In this document: piece by piece, positions 22,041 to 34,868 of the stretch
Layout: every line of letters starts with the position of its first letter
Numbering within the stretch: the first letter of the stretch is position 1
Source of the DNA: Crambe crambe
Lineage: Eukaryota > Porifera > Demospongiae > Poecilosclerida > Crambeidae
Assembly (NCBI GenBank): GCA_963924555.1
Contig: OZ004586.1
Coordinates: forward strand, 2,108,001-2,172,000
DNA: 64,000 nucleotides
Direction: 5' to 3'
Program-made: the position numbers and the translations under genes
The notes under the pieces: generated by a model
Databases searched by the model: none
Told to the model about the DNA's origin: nothing
What the model saw: the letters and a program-made list of their open reading frames with translations, nothing else

Positions 22041-23372
22041 ATGATAAATAGCAGGTTCTTTTTAAGATTTGGACGTTTCTCTCAGACTTTAATAAGACCT
22101 GTGGAAAAAGTCCCGGTCTCCAACTCTCGACACCAGAGGCAGTACGTAACAGTAACTTCACTCGAACTCTCCTCAGCACCAGAGTCGCCCAGGGCGCTTA
22201 AAGACTGGAAGCTGGGCAGGCTAAACCATGTGGCCATAGCAGTGCCTGATTTAGAGAAAGCAAGGAGTCTGTATCGAGATGTATTAGGTGGAGATATCAG
22301 TGATACTGTGGTATGTTAGTCTATTTTCCAATCACCCCTTGAAGTCAGGGGTACCACCCACTGTACAATACTTGCAGACCCCCCAAATATCTTAGCACTT
22401 CCTTCTTGAGAGAGAATTTCGTGTGAAGCAATAATTGTCAATGTTTTCATCTCGGGGTTTTATACGTACCTTATTACATCTACTTGATAAAGGGCCTAGG
22501 GTTGTTCTGGCTGCACCAGCTAATAAAAATCAGCATTCTAACTGCCTTCTCCTGCTTTTCTTTTCTAGCCCCTCCCAGAACATGGAGTGTATACTGTCTT
22601 TGTGAATCTTGGAAACACAAAAATTGAGGTACGTCAGTCAGTGTGTACACCAACGATATTGCTAGTTATCTTTGACCACACCCAGCTGCTCCACCCCCTT
22701 GGAGAGAACAGTCCTATAGAGTCATTTCTGAAGAAGAAACCAGAAGGAGGTATGCACCACATCTGCATTGAGGTGAGAGAGTACTACTTCAAAGCCATGT
22801 ACGTGTCAGACCTTCCCTAAGGGACATGATCAGTGTAGGGCCGGATTCTGGGCTCCACCAGTCATCATTGTTACCATGCAGCGGGGGGTGCCCTGGCCTG
22901 ACACCTCTGCCATTGTGATTAATCTAAATTTTAATAGGTGGACAATATCAGAGGGGCTCTAAGGGACCTAGAAGGGAAGATAAGAGCTCTCAACCCTGAA
23001 CCCAAGGTCAGTCTGTAACTATTATCAGAGTTGCACATACAGTGAAATCTCCGAATAATAGATACACTTGCTTTTGTCCTATGTAGAGAGGTTCTGTATA
23101 CGCAGAGGTACTTTTAGATTGTCCAGGTTTGTCCTCTTTCAGATGTGTATGCCCAAGCCTTTTTAGAGTGCCTGCTGCTCATAATTACCACATCCTGATG
23201 TCTATGCATGTGGTGGTGGTTTATGTAAACCACCTGCCCACTCACAGACTATGACGAAATAAGAGAGCCATATCTCCTTCCTGCTTTTCAGATTGGAGCT
23301 CATGGGAAGCCTGTCGTCTTTCTTCACCCCAAGGACTGCAATGGAGTCTTAGTTGAGTTAGAAGAAGCGTGA
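22041..23372 (+). CDS. MCEE: Methylmalonyl-CoA epimerase, mitochondrial
   Basis: Five exons, 22041-22310, 22569-22628, 22686-22772, 22938-23006 and 23292-23372, give 567 nt or 188 residues (human MCEE has 176). The enzyme interconverts (2R)- and (2S)-methylmalonyl-CoA in propionate breakdown in the mitochondrial matrix. Residues 1-55 are rich in Arg, Ser and Thr and lack acidic residues early, as expected of a mitochondrial presequence. The VOC-fold body begins LGRLNHVAIAVPDLEKA. Candidate metal ligands are His63, a His of GGMHH (134-135) and Glu184 in VLVELEE. The blocks IGAHGKPVVFLHPKDC and GGMHHICIEVDNI are close to the vertebrate enzyme. All exon junctions are phase 0. An ATTAAA near 23564 may be the poly(A) signal. 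Confidence 0.96.
23039..23150 (+). mobile_element. MITE fragment in MCEE intron 4
   Basis: It starts TACAGTGAAATCTCCGAATA and contains GTAGAGAGGTT and GGTACTTTTAGATTGTCC, matching the family copies at 17180 and 53043. The right end is degraded. Confidence 0.7.
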
Positions 23373-23572
23373 TTTTCCTCCCAGTTTTCCTCTTTCATTT
23401 GCTGTGAACAAACAAACTTTTATGTTTTGCATGCAATCAACATAATAGTTATAGCTAATATCACACTGTGTGAAGTCAAAAGAACAGTAACTTTTACTAT
23501 TGGTAATTATGCTTTATACATGTGGATATTATGTTTCAATGGTTATTCATATGCACACTGAGTTATTAAAGG

Positions 23573-26039
23573 ATGTGGCATATGGATAGAAAAATGCATG
23601 GTGAAAAGCATGATGTAATGTTTGTTATAACTGCATATATTATGGACAGTAGCAAAACTTATTTGAAGAAGGAAGTCAATATTATTATTCAGATTATAGA
23701 AAGGGGCCATTATTATTATTTCTTGGGAAAGATTCCCCCAAAAAGTGTACTCTGCAGAGCTTTAACACACAAAGTTATTATAGTTACTGTAACGGGCACC
23801 CAACAAGCATTGAAGCCTCCCATCGGTCCATTCAAAATGATAACCTTTGGAAGAAAAGTTCCGCAAGTCTTAATTAAATAAGTGCCTTTTTCATCTTTCT
23901 CCCACTCCCTCGTGTGAATTTTGTATCACCCTGATGAAGGCTAGAGTGTTCTGGTTGAAACATCAGTGGTTTGTTTCAAGCTATTTTTTTTATTTTATGA
24001 AAGCTAATTTTATTCACATATTATTATTATTAGCATGTGCTGAGGTTTAGCACTTCTAAGAATTGAAAGTGGTATGCACGTGAGTGGAAAATGTTTGTAT
24101 TTATATAGCTACGCTCGTTATCTAGACAATGCACATGCCTATGGATTAGATTAAGTTACCATGTAGATAGCATGGCATTTCTGTGTGAATTTTTAGTATC
24201 ACCCTAATGAAGGCTAAAAGTAGTCTGGTTGAAATGTCAGTGATTTGTAATTATTAAAACTATAATATGAGAGAAGTCAGCCCAAATAATATTATACTGA
24301 GCAGATCACTGATAGCAGGAGGTATCTATTAAGGCATGTGCATTCTATTATTGCTTGTTGAGCTAACTAGCATACAGAGTCCACATTCTCATTTTTGAAT
24401 CCCGATGTAAAAATACTGCTTGACAGTAGCAATTAGCTAATGGCTACATAATAAGCCTAACACGTTATACTCCAGCTAGAGCTGAGTCTAGCTGTTGCCA
24501 GAGTAGCTAGGTAATGGTCGGCAGCACAGAATGTGCATTATATGGAGTAGGCTAGGTGGGAGATGCGTGGTAAAGAATGCTCAGCAGCTTTAATAAATAA
24601 TCAGTGGCAGAGACACAGGGGGGCAGGGGCAGTTGCCCACTTTTGATTTTATATAAAAGCATTTATAACAATTGGTGTGTACATGCATACCACTCTGACA
24701 ACTAGGATTATGTACTTCTGGGTTTACTCAGAAGTCAGATTAACTATACTTTTTTTCAGTATAGTGTTGTGTTTTCTGATGAGATAATTAAATTAAAGTT
24801 AAGTACAAGCAGAGATCCACAGATAAATAATTATTATAAAATAAATAATAATTATCATTTTTGATAATTTTTGATGATAAAAAATTTGGTTGCTTATTTA
24901 TTGGTGGTTTGTTTCATAAGCTAATTTTATGAGAACTAATTCTATTGAGATAATAATAGTAAAAAGGTTCAATGTAAAGTTACTACAAGTGAAATGAGCA
25001 TGAAAAAACTGCAGTGGCTAATACTAGTGTGTGCATGCATCCAATCATTAGCTATGAGACTTGTTCAACATGTTAATGCTTTTTGCACATTTAATTTTAG
25101 ACTCTGGTGTATATATTGCTATTGTGGACATGGATCTCCAATGCCATGTATTGTATGGGAAACTGGGTAGCTGTGGTAGAATTTCAGCAACTCCAAAAGA
25201 TCAGTAAACTTCCTCTCTGTTCCTTTAATTTCATAGTTCATATCTGCTCCTCCTATAATGGCGCCTGCCCCTCCTCTTATAATGTTAAGCATGAAATGTG
25301 CAAATATTGGTTCTTTTTTTTTTTCTTTTTTCTTCTCATCACTGATAGCATATACGCTTTTTTGCCTTCGCTGTATCGTATTAGGTAGCGGTTACCACCA
25401 CGTTGTTTTAGTTTCTTCTCTGCTTCAATTCCAGTCATGGCACCATGGTAGCCAGAAAGATCTTTTATGTCTGTAAATCTCCATGAAGGAACTCCTATAG
25501 TTGCTCCTCTAGTACTGCCAGTGAGACTGTTGCAATGGCATGCACATTATGCAATGTATTTATTAGATATAGCTAACATGATTTGAGCTAGGACATTGTT
25601 AACATGCCACTGTCCAGCATGGACTCAATGGAAATGAGAGTTAGGTATTGGGACCTATAGCTACATGGTCGCACTGTATGTGTGATAATTTGTGCTGATG
25701 TCATAATATGTTCCTCAATACATGATATAAGAGGGTGGGCAAAATGTTTAATTTAATCAGCACATGTACCATTGCTGTGCTATTGCTGTGCTATTGTAAC
25801 CATCGCTATGGTACAACATACACTGGCACTGGCAATGCAGGGCTCTTCCTATGGTATAAGATCTGTATGTAGCTATGTAACTGCAAAACCCGCTAAAATG
25901 GTTAGTAGCTAGAGAGATAGCTAGCTGATGACGCGATGACAATTGACCGATCATTTGAGAACTTGCTAGCTGATACCATCTCATCTCGATTCTCTTACAT
26001 ACTGGGCATTCTTCCATCTTTATGATATTCAGAAGGCTT
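23573..26039. other. Gene-poor stretch after MCEE
   Basis: The sequence is AT-rich. Two copies of a motif of the form CCCTGATGAAGGCTAGAGTG / GGTTGAAACATCAGTG occur at 23930 and 24190, the type often found next to retroelements. At 24604 AGTGGCAGAGACACAGGGGG resembles the end of a cut-and-paste element. Short frames here show no recognisable domain. Confidence 0.5.
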
Positions 26040-26563
26040 TCAGAAGGTAGGCTCAGCCACATCATGACTAGGTGGGATCCTTCGTGCCCCATCAGCTAGA
26101 TGATTTCTTTATACCTAAAATGCTTCTCGATAATTATCTCCAAGGCAAAAACAACAGCAGCAAAACAATAGCCATCTCTGGATCTCTGCTTGTACTTAGG
26201 CTACGTTTCCTATTACTGTTCATAAGTCTCCACTTAGGTAGAGCCTATTTTTCTGGAGCTGTGGTGTGTGTGTGTGTTTTCACTTTCTGCCCTCAAATTG
26301 CTTCAAAAACACTAATAGTGCTGGATTAAGGACTCTCAAAATGCTAATCTTTCAATTATGAGCACTTTGCTTTGCTTCATAAAATTCCAGTTTTATACTA
26401 ATTTCACCTGTAGCTATTATATTACCGTATATTAATTGCTTACCCAGCACATCTGGGCTTGTTATGAAACTTCCCGATGAAATTAGAGCTAAGGATAAAG
26501 TAAATCAGTTATTAGTAATACACAGAATGATGGACACTTACTTTGATCCAGTGCTTCAGCCAT
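26040..26563 (-). CDS. Candidate small three-exon gene, about 40 residues
   Basis: On the minus strand ATGGCTGAAGCACTGGATCA ends at a consensus GTAAGT donor (exon 26563-26542, phase 1). The next segment, 26488-26444, has acceptor CTTTATCCTTAG and donor GTAAGC and keeps phase 1. A third segment, 26095-26040, then ends in TGA, giving 123 nt in total. The product (MAEALDQTLISSGSFITSPD and onward) looks disordered and is unknown to me. The first two exons are supported by good splice sites; the third has a weak acceptor and may be wrong. Confidence 0.28.
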
Positions 26564-26709
26564 TTTAGCTGCTAAATGATGTAATACTGTGAATATGCAG
26601 TTTTCTAACTTTTATTAGTGCTGGGGAGCTGAAGGCAAACATTTCATATGCCAATCATACTGTACTATAGCACAAGTTGTTTGCTTTCCCATAATGTGGG
26701 GAAGAGAGT

Positions 26710-26960
26710 ATAGTCAAAAACAGTCATGTCCTAGTAAAAACATAGTCAAAAACAGTCATGTCCTAGTAAAAACATAGTCAAAAACAGTCATGTCCTAGTA
26801 AAAACAGTCAAAAACAGTCATGTCCTAGTAAAAACATAGTCAAAAACAGTCATGTCCTAGTAAAAACATAGTCAAAAACAGTCATGTCCTAGTAAAAACA
26901 GTCAAAAACAGTCATGTCCTAGTAAAAACATAGTCAAAAACAGTCATGTCCTAGTAAAAA
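26710..26960 (+). repeat. Minisatellite, 32 and 27 bp units
   Basis: Eight copies of AAAAACAGTCATGTCCTAGT are visible, most separated by AAAAACATAGTC and some lacking the CATAG block. Units are nearly identical, indicating recent expansion or homogenisation. Confidence 0.95.
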
Positions 26961-27019
26961 CTATAAATTGCCCCATACTGTATTGAAAAACAGGAAATGG
27001 AATGCCTTGACTAAAGGAC

Positions 27020-27445
27020 ACGTAAGAGGTGATATCGAAGTGGTCACCTGACTTGTTCAGATTTCTGATACAGACCTACTCCACCTGTTCATTACTGTGG
27101 CACTATAAAACACAGGTCAATAATGACCATGAATTACATTACAAAATAAGGCCAGGTAAAATTTATTACCTTCTCATCCTCGACTCGATCTGGTACCCAT
27201 TCAAAAATGTGCCATATTCGCTCCCGTACCTCACTAGCCCACCACTCGTACTTCAACAGATTGCCCAGGTTATGGAACAATCTACCCCCGTTCGATCTCC
27301 ATGAGTCTCCGAAGTCATTAGAGCGTAGGCTAAGGGATGTTTTCAAGAGACACTTTATATCAAATTTTAACCCAGCTGTCCCATGCACCTTCCATCTTGT
27401 CTGTCCATGTCATCACTGCTCCCTCTCTCCCCCACACTAAATCTT
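27020..27445 (+). mobile_element. Remnant of a non-LTR retrotransposon reverse transcriptase C-terminus
   Basis: The frame at 27207-27440 reads RSRTSLAHHSYFNRLPRLWN followed by NLPP, a spaced helix and a final HFISNF, PCTFHLVCPC block. This is the usual end of LINE reverse transcriptase polyproteins (the RLWN.LP motif and C-terminal Cys pair). Upstream similarity is broken by frameshifts. The element is 5'-truncated and inactive. Confidence 0.72.
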
Positions 27446-27570
27446 ATCATAACTTTTTATCTGTCCTAGCCATCCTGGCTAGGTGACCTACAAATTTTAT
27501 GTTCCAGTCATTCACTGCTCATCTATAGCCACATTGCACAATTTGAACAAAATTTGTGAAGCAATTAAAA

Positions 27571-27572
<2 letters not shown>

Positions 27573-27614
<42 letters not shown>
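27573..27614. repeat. (AAT)n microsatellite
   Basis: Fourteen or so AAT units lie between the LINE remnant and the crystallin gene. Confidence 0.92.
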
Positions 27615-27617
<3 letters not shown>

Positions 27618-27844
27618 AAAAAGTAAAGTATGTCACTATGAAAAATAGGAGATATCCTAGCCTGAAACCTGAAGGAAACTTGATCAGGAAATTCATAGGA
27701 TACACAAGGGCATGACATGTTTCCTTGTTTTCAAATTATGCCATGCCCTTGCATATCCTACAAAAAATATATACTGTGTTTCCTTCAAGTTTCTCTAGGA
27801 CAATCTCATTTTCAACAATCTTATTTGTGGTTAGGCATTTATTT

Positions 27845-27977
27845 TAATAAATATCAGTGGAACCTCCATGGTTATAATGATCACTGTATAAGTAGGTCAC
27901 CTCTCTATAACAGCCAGGGGTCCAAGTCCTAACAGCCTGCCAACCCAAGGGTGACCACTATAACCAGGTTTCATTGT
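27845..27977 (+). mobile_element. MITE of the CAGTGGAACCTC family
   Basis: The left end is CAGTGGAACCTCCATGGTTA; the right end is CACTATAACCAGGTTTCATTG, an imperfect inverted match. It is about 130 bp and non-coding. Confidence 0.72.
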
Positions 27978-28296
27978 AGCTAATAGGAACTACCAGTAGC
28001 TGTAGCTAGTAAGTGCAAAAGTCCTGAGGAGAAGTGTTGTTTGAATGGTAGATGCAAACTTTTATAACAGGTACTACGTATTGTAGCGATGACTTTGTAA
28101 CCTTTGTAACCATGTTCTGAGGGGAAAGGCATTGCTTGATCAAAAGCTTCAATGTTAATCAACTCTTATGGCTGAAATAAACAAAGTAGTAAAAATATAC
28201 AGACTTATATCATGTATAATAGGTGCTATATAGCTTTTATGATAACATAGGAGTTAAGTTTCTTTGTTACTTTAGTGTTCGATCAGTCCACAACTT

Positions 28297-29174
28297 TTAA
28301 CATATCGTTACTTTAGCTGAGGAGACCACATCATTTCCCATCTTCCCTCTGATCTCTTGGATGTCGTAGGCACCTTCACTCAATTGAAGGGCTGTTCCCT
28401 GATAATCGACGTGCTGGTACAATGTCCAAGTACCACTTGTCACTCGGACAGAGGAGAGGATGTCGTTGAACTGGAGATCACAGAAATTGGGAGCATCTCT
28501 TGACAGCTTCAGCTCCCTGCCTTTGAACCCTGCATGCTCATAGAGAACAATAGAGGCGCATTTTGCAGAGGAGACACAGTCATTTCCGATTCTTGCTTTG
28601 ATCACATCGTAGTCATAAGAACCTGGGCCCAATGTGACACTCTTTCCTTTATAATCAACATGCTGATACAGTGTCCAGGTGCCTCCCTCGATTTGAACGG
28701 CAGAAACAATGTCATTGAAACCAAGACTGACGAAATTAGAAGCATCTCCAGTCAGTTGTAGAGTCCTACCTTTGAAGGCAGCGTGCTCGTAGAGGGTGAT
28801 AAAAGCTGATCTACAGAGAAAAGATAGAATAGCATGTAATCGGATATTATGCTGCTTGCATCTAGCTACGTACAAATCGAAGTCAGTCTTTTCAGTCTCT
28901 TTCTCAGCACTTACCTTGCTACACATTTTGCAGAAGAGACCACATCATTTCCCAACCCTGCCTTGATCACATCAAAGTCGTAATCACCTTCATTCAATGT
29001 GAGGGACTTCCCCTTGTAATCGACATGCTGGTACAGTGTCCAGGTGCCGGCCTTAACCTTGACAGAGGAAGTAACGTCATTGAAATTAAGGCTGACGAAG
29101 TCGGGAGCATCTCCAGTCCTCTGTAGAGTCCTGCCTTTGAAGCCAGCATGCTCATAGAGGGTGATTGAAGCCAT
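28297..29174 (-). CDS. Three-domain beta/gamma-crystallin, calcium-binding type
   Basis: Two exons, 29174-28915 and 28810-28297 (phase 2 junction), give 774 nt or 257 residues. The protein consists of three tandem domains of about 84 residues, each with two Greek-key motifs: an ITLYEHAGFKGR strand pair, then GTWTLYQHVDYKGKS. Five of the six motifs keep the N/D-N/D-x-x-S/T-S calcium signature (NDVTSS, NDVVSS, NDCVSS, NDILSS, NDVVSS); the first motif of domain 2 has NDIVSA instead. There is no signal peptide or membrane segment, so it is probably an intracellular Ca-binding structural protein. Beta/gamma-crystallins are known from sponges, where there is no lens. The first exon holds one domain and the second holds two, suggesting growth by domain duplication. 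Confidence 0.92.
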
Positions 29175-29254
29175 TCTGTGTAATAAAATTCCATAGTAGA
29201 CAGTATCTTAAAAGATGCTAACTATAAATAGTTGTACATCCATAACTATGTCAT

Positions 29255-29410
29255 GCATGAATGTATCCTGCATCTGTGCATGCGCATGCAGCACTGCTTG
29301 CATGTGCTTGCAACACTTTAAAAAATAGTTGTACATCCATGCATGAATGTATCCTGCATCTGTGCATGCAACACTGCTTGCATGTGCATGCATGTGCTTG
29401 CAACACCTTG
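29255..29410. repeat. ATGCATGAATGTATCCTGCATC direct repeats upstream of the crystallin gene
   Basis: Two imperfect units of about 75 bp, rich in TGCATG, begin near 29252 and 29333. The short period creates open frames that I regard as non-coding. Confidence 0.75.
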
Positions 29411-30046
29411 CTGCTAGCTATATAGCTACAGCATTATGGCCGGCTGTACCTTCTTTTTTCCTTTTTTGCAGAAGTTCTTTATCTTCGAAGTCTTGATATT
29501 CTTGAAAATTCAGTGTACCTCTAGTGCAGCTGATGTTGCCTCGTTCTTTATATATGCAGCTAAACTTCCTCTACCATATGGTCCTAACTTCCTTGGATTG
29601 GATGAATTACATTATAGCATTGATAACTTCACTGGAGGTCACTAAAAATTCTTCCAGTCTTTTCACAGGGGTTACGTTGTAATGGTATTCATATTCCTCT
29701 TGCGACTTCCTGGCCCCACTCTTAACTTCCTCTGGTGATTTAGAACTATGGTTGTGGCTTCCCTAACTACCTCTGTAGCTGATCATCTAAGTCCCTCAGG
29801 TGACTTTTTATCCCTTCCTTAACTGCTCTCTTAGATTGGGTCATCATACAAAATCCCTTTTGAAAATAAAATACTTTTATTTTATGAGCTATAATTTGGT
29901 ACCAAAATCAACATAAGTGGTAGTTGAGAAGAATGTTTTGTTTTTCAAAATGCCACCCTTAACTCCCCCTGGCTTTTAAAGTCTCTTGGGATAGAGCAAT
30001 CACAACTGCACATGCACACATGGCTCAGTACCACCACATAAAGATC

Positions 30047-30165
30047 GTACAGTCTCACAAGCCAGCCCACTTACTTTTTTCTCAGGGGGCCCCCACAAAA
30101 AAAAAAAAAAAAAAAAAAAAAGAGAGAAGTGGGCTGGCTCACAAGACTGAGGATTGTACATGAAC
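30047..30165. repeat. Hairpin element with poly-A core
   Basis: GCCAGCCCACTT at 30061 pairs with AAGTGGGCTGGC at about 30127, flanked by GTACAGTCT and AGACTGAGGATTGTAC as outer imperfect arms. A run of about 27 A lies inside. It is likely a small inverted-repeat element downstream of ACTR3. Confidence 0.7.
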
Positions 30166-30399
30166 TTCTTGACATAAATAATTTTATACAAAAGCAATCA
30201 CTACTGAAAAAAAGAAAGAAAAAAAAACGACCCTATTTTCCACACACTATAAAAGATGCTTGAAAATACACTATAACTTGTACAAACACAGTTGGTGCAC
30301 AATACAAACTATTTTAATTAGACATAAAATTTACACAGTTACATTGAAAATTTAACAACTTTGAACACTAAAATTTTCAAAAAAAAATTCACTTGATGC

Positions 30400-30405
30400 T
30401 TTATT
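30400..30405 (-). terminator. Putative ACTR3 polyadenylation signal
   Basis: TTTATT on the plus strand is AATAAA on the coding strand, 39 nt after the stop codon at 30445. Confidence 0.5.
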
Positions 30406-30444
30406 ATAGCAGAAAAGAGAAAACATTGTTCCATTCTGGTTCCA

Positions 30445-33400
30445 TTAGGACATGGTTCCAAACACAGGATTGTGACGACATATGCTAGGGCCATGCTCTT
30501 CGTAATCTTTCTTTGTATGACATACTTCGTAAAATTCAGGCTAGAAATAAATAGGATGGTTAATAAAAATTCACCAGAGGGAGGGAGGGAGGGAGGGAGA
30601 GAGAGAGAGGGTAAGGTAAGGTGAGGGAAGGCAGGGGGAGTGAGGGGAGGTGGAAAGAGATAAAGGAGGGAAGGCAGAGGCAGGAGGAAAGAAGAGAGGC
30701 ACAGTAAGAGGGGAAGGTAAGGAGGGAAGGCAGAGGGAGGGGGAATGCGGACAGAGGAAGCATCATGTAATACTTCAATATGATACTGACAAGAAGGGGA
30801 AAGGGAAGTGCAGGAAGGAAGGAGTAGGAAGAAGAGGGACTTACTGTACTAGCCAACATGCTGCCACCAAACCACACGGCATAGCGTTGCATGTGGTGTG
30901 TGATAACTGCCACATCAATAGGTTTAGGCTACAAAATAAAGCAATGATAAAGGATCATCAAAGATATTGGTATTTGGTAAGGGGTCGCTGAAAACCAAAC
31001 CTAGAATTAGTATACGGTAAAGGATCATCATTACCTTGAGTTTTCCTCCACTGAGGTCATAGCTGAGCTGTAATCTAGCTTCCACAGTGCGCTTCAGATC
31101 CCTCTGCAAACGCCTACCAAAATCTTTGAACATGGTGGAACCGCCAGACAACACAATATTCTGTAGAAAAGTTTCAAGATCATGGAATGTGGTAAAGGAA
31201 TATCACATTCTTGCTAAAGATTGACGCAGTTAGATCATATGATTAGCCACACAAACTCATTACATTATTACATGACTATTCATACCAGTCACATGATAAT
31301 ACAGACCTTGTACAGAGGCCTCCTGACATCGATGGGACAGTTTTGGATAACTGTGTCCACCACTTCTGAGATGGGTGTGGTGAAGTCAGGGTTGCAAAAC
31401 TCAGGATGGAAGAAGATTTCAGGTCCCAGAAAGCGTTCATATCCCACGTCTACTGAAAAGGCCTGCATATGCACAAATTGTGTGTTAGCTCAACAGCAGT
31501 TGGTAAGTAAAATTATTCCAGGCTTTATCTCCTCCGAGATTCAATTTTGAAAGAAATTGATAAGGTAACTATCAAAATCCAAAGAGAATAACAGTACATT
31601 ATGCTTTTGATGAAATCTATCCCCAAAAGAGATATTGATCAATGTACATGACGACTGTAGCTAAGTCTAAACCCTAATTTAATTTCTGTAGGGGAGAAAT
31701 TGGAAATAGTTGTGAAGAGAGCGGGAAAAATTTTTTTTTAGAACAACATAGTTGGATAAATTTGAAGAGTTTTCTCCAGTGTTGTTTATTCACAGTCAGT
31801 ACCGAGTGGATTGCTTATTATTGACATTTCTGACTGAAGTTTGGGCTACTTCTAAGAAGTGTTTGAAGAGTTATTCCTTGCTCACAACCAAAATAAGTGT
31901 GTACAGGTCATCACACACATTAAAATTGAAATTAATAATTACTTTCTTAGGAGAGTGCCAATCGCACCATGTACCCCTACAATACCAGGAATCAAAAATG
32001 AATATTAAAACTCACTGTGATAGAACTTAACAGCATGTACGTAATTCAGAGAGTTCTTGTAATGGTCAACATGAGTTTCGTGATAATCGATAATTTTATT
32101 TCCTAGTGCTGTAAGGTACAGTTACCTTCCTGACTGACCAGCAGATCCACAAATCATATTTTAATCAGACCTGCCTCCACTAGAGAAATGTCCCATTACA
32201 CCTGTGCACATAATACTCCACACTCCAAAGCCTCTCTTCTGTTCCACATGGTGTACCACAACGGGATAAAGTACAAGACACTAATGTAATAAGGCTTGCA
32301 TTCTCACATCTTCACAGACTTTTCGAGTCCATATAATGCATCACTTCCATGATGAAGGTATTAGAGCAAATGCAATCAAGTTTATGATGTCAATATACGA
32401 TGCAAGGAAGCCTTTTTAAGTAAATCTTGTACACCCCTGCTGCACACTGCATCAACAGAGGCAGCCACTAGCCATGTGATTTTTAAAATCTCTTCTAAGC
32501 TAATCATGACCAGATGATGTTTTCACTCAAAAATGCCCGTATGATGATACCACGATTATAGTACACATTAAAAGCTTTCACTTCATCACAAGAAGTCTCT
32601 CTATGCAAAAATGCCTTGTGATATTACCTCACCACGTTAAAGCTCCACCTCATCACAACATTTATAACCATGATTATTGTGTAAAATTAAAGCTTATTGG
32701 GAAATTGAGCTACTGCCCCATATTCAGTGTTACATTACAGCATCTGTTTGCTGAAACAGCAAAGACCACCACATGTGTGGGCATTACTATGCATGTATCA
32801 GCAGTGGAGACAGGTACACACTTGCACATCTACAAGATGAGCCTTGTTTGGTTTGCACTACCTTCATACTCAAACACAGGATGTCACGTACAACAGAGCA
32901 AGCACTTTTTTTACGTTCCGTCTCAGACTAGAGTTGAGTTCCATTCCATGCTCATGGGAGTGACGTGCTCCATACTCATGGGAGTAACATGTGATACTCA
33001 TGGAGTGACATGTATGATGCATATGACATGTTCCATACTCACGGGAATGATACACTAAATGCATGTGATGTTCCATACTCATGGGAGCGACATGCTCCAT
33101 ACTCATGGGAGTGACATGTATGTGACATGTTCCATACTAATGAGAATGACATGCTAGGTCCATATGATATGTTCCATACTCATGGATGCAAGATGCATGA
33201 CATGTTCCATGCCCATGGGAGTAACATCCAATACGCATGTGACATGTTCTGATTCCATGCCATGCAGAGCTGGTAATAACTTGGAATGTCTGATCAAATT
33301 GTCTAATCTCTACCTCTGCATGAAGTGATATGAAGGAACAAATCCGAATGGGTTTATACGAAATCACATGCTCACTAATCACTAATTTACACCTCCAATT

Positions 33401-34451
33401 TACACCTCTAAATATCCTGGTCATATTCTCATGCATGAACAGGAAAGACCCATCCCACCCCCCTAATGAAAGGATCAACCCCTTTATAAGTGTCCATATC
33501 TGATGACCTCTGACCTTTTTGGTAATGGAATTGACACCTTCGTACACTTTGAACCACTTCTCGGGTTGCGAGTCGTACTTTGCAAACTCTTTGGCCACAT
33601 CGGGACAGATATAGCCATACTTCTCCTTAATGTGCTTGGCAGTGTCCAGAGACTGCTCAGGAGGGATCCCAGACTCTCTCTCTCTCAAGAGCTGCTGGAT
33701 GAAGTATGTGATGTCCCTGCCGGCTATTGGGATGTGTTTAATACAGCTGCCTATAACGTAACCCTCTGCCTGTGAACAGAAGAAAAACGCACAATGATTT
33801 TCATACCACTGTCTATTAGATTGTGCTTATTATGAATCAATAAGAAATTACAGGGTTCTCCCCCAGCACATAAACAGAAGAAAATGCATAATGATTTTCA
33901 TACCACTGCCTATTACAAATTGACAGTGCTTATTATGAATCAATAAGAGATTACAGGGTTCTCCCCAGTGAGAAGTACACAACAACCTGTGAGAACTATG
34001 CACAATGCAGCGTCTATTACTAAAAACATCAAACCTCAATAGAAACTAATTAGTTTTTCTCTTGAAAGTCCTTCACTTTCAAGGACGTATGTATGTATGT
34101 GTGTGTATATATATATGTATGTATGTATGTATGTACGGATGGATGGATGGATTTCTCTATTAAGGCAACTCCGTCATAAAACTACACTCACCACTGGGAT
34201 GACATGAGTGACTCCATCACCAGAATCCACCACTGTACCTGTCAAAGTCCGCTCCCCCACTTGTCGCGATGTCCATGATGCTGCCAGAGCCAACACAGCC
34301 TACATGTACATATATGGCTCCTCAATTATATGGACCATAATTATCCAGACTGGCATATTATTGCGTCTTTCCTTGATTGGAAGCTAACCTACCAGTAATG
34401 GATGTCATATTTAGTATACTATAGTATGTCCAAGTAATAGCCTAGGACTAG

Positions 34452-34516
<65 letters not shown>

Positions 34517-34771
34517 TTGCACAGCAATGTATAGTCCAGGGACGTTAAAAGTCTCAAACATAATCTCGGCAGTGTATTCCCGATTCTCTGGAGTGTTGAG
34601 GGGAGGCTCTGTTAGCAGGAAGTAGTGATCCTCTGGCTCAGCACGGAGGTACTTGAAAATGCACTGCTCCCAGAATCTCTCCATCAAGTCCCAGTCCTCC
34701 ACCACTCCATGACGAATAGGGTACTTGCAGGCGTATCCCACCTTGTCTGCTTCATCTCCAATGTAGAAATC

Positions 34772-34868
<97 letters not shown>

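Noticed and set aside
26710-26960. Possible CRISPR-like array (regular repeats)
   Set aside because: Units are contiguous with no unique spacers, in a eukaryotic setting with introns; it is a minisatellite.
30560-30991. Pro/Ser/Leu-rich and Lys/Gly-rich frames in ACTR3 intron 9
   Set aside because: They are purine-rich intronic repeat sequence overlapping real exon 9; no splice support as separate exons.
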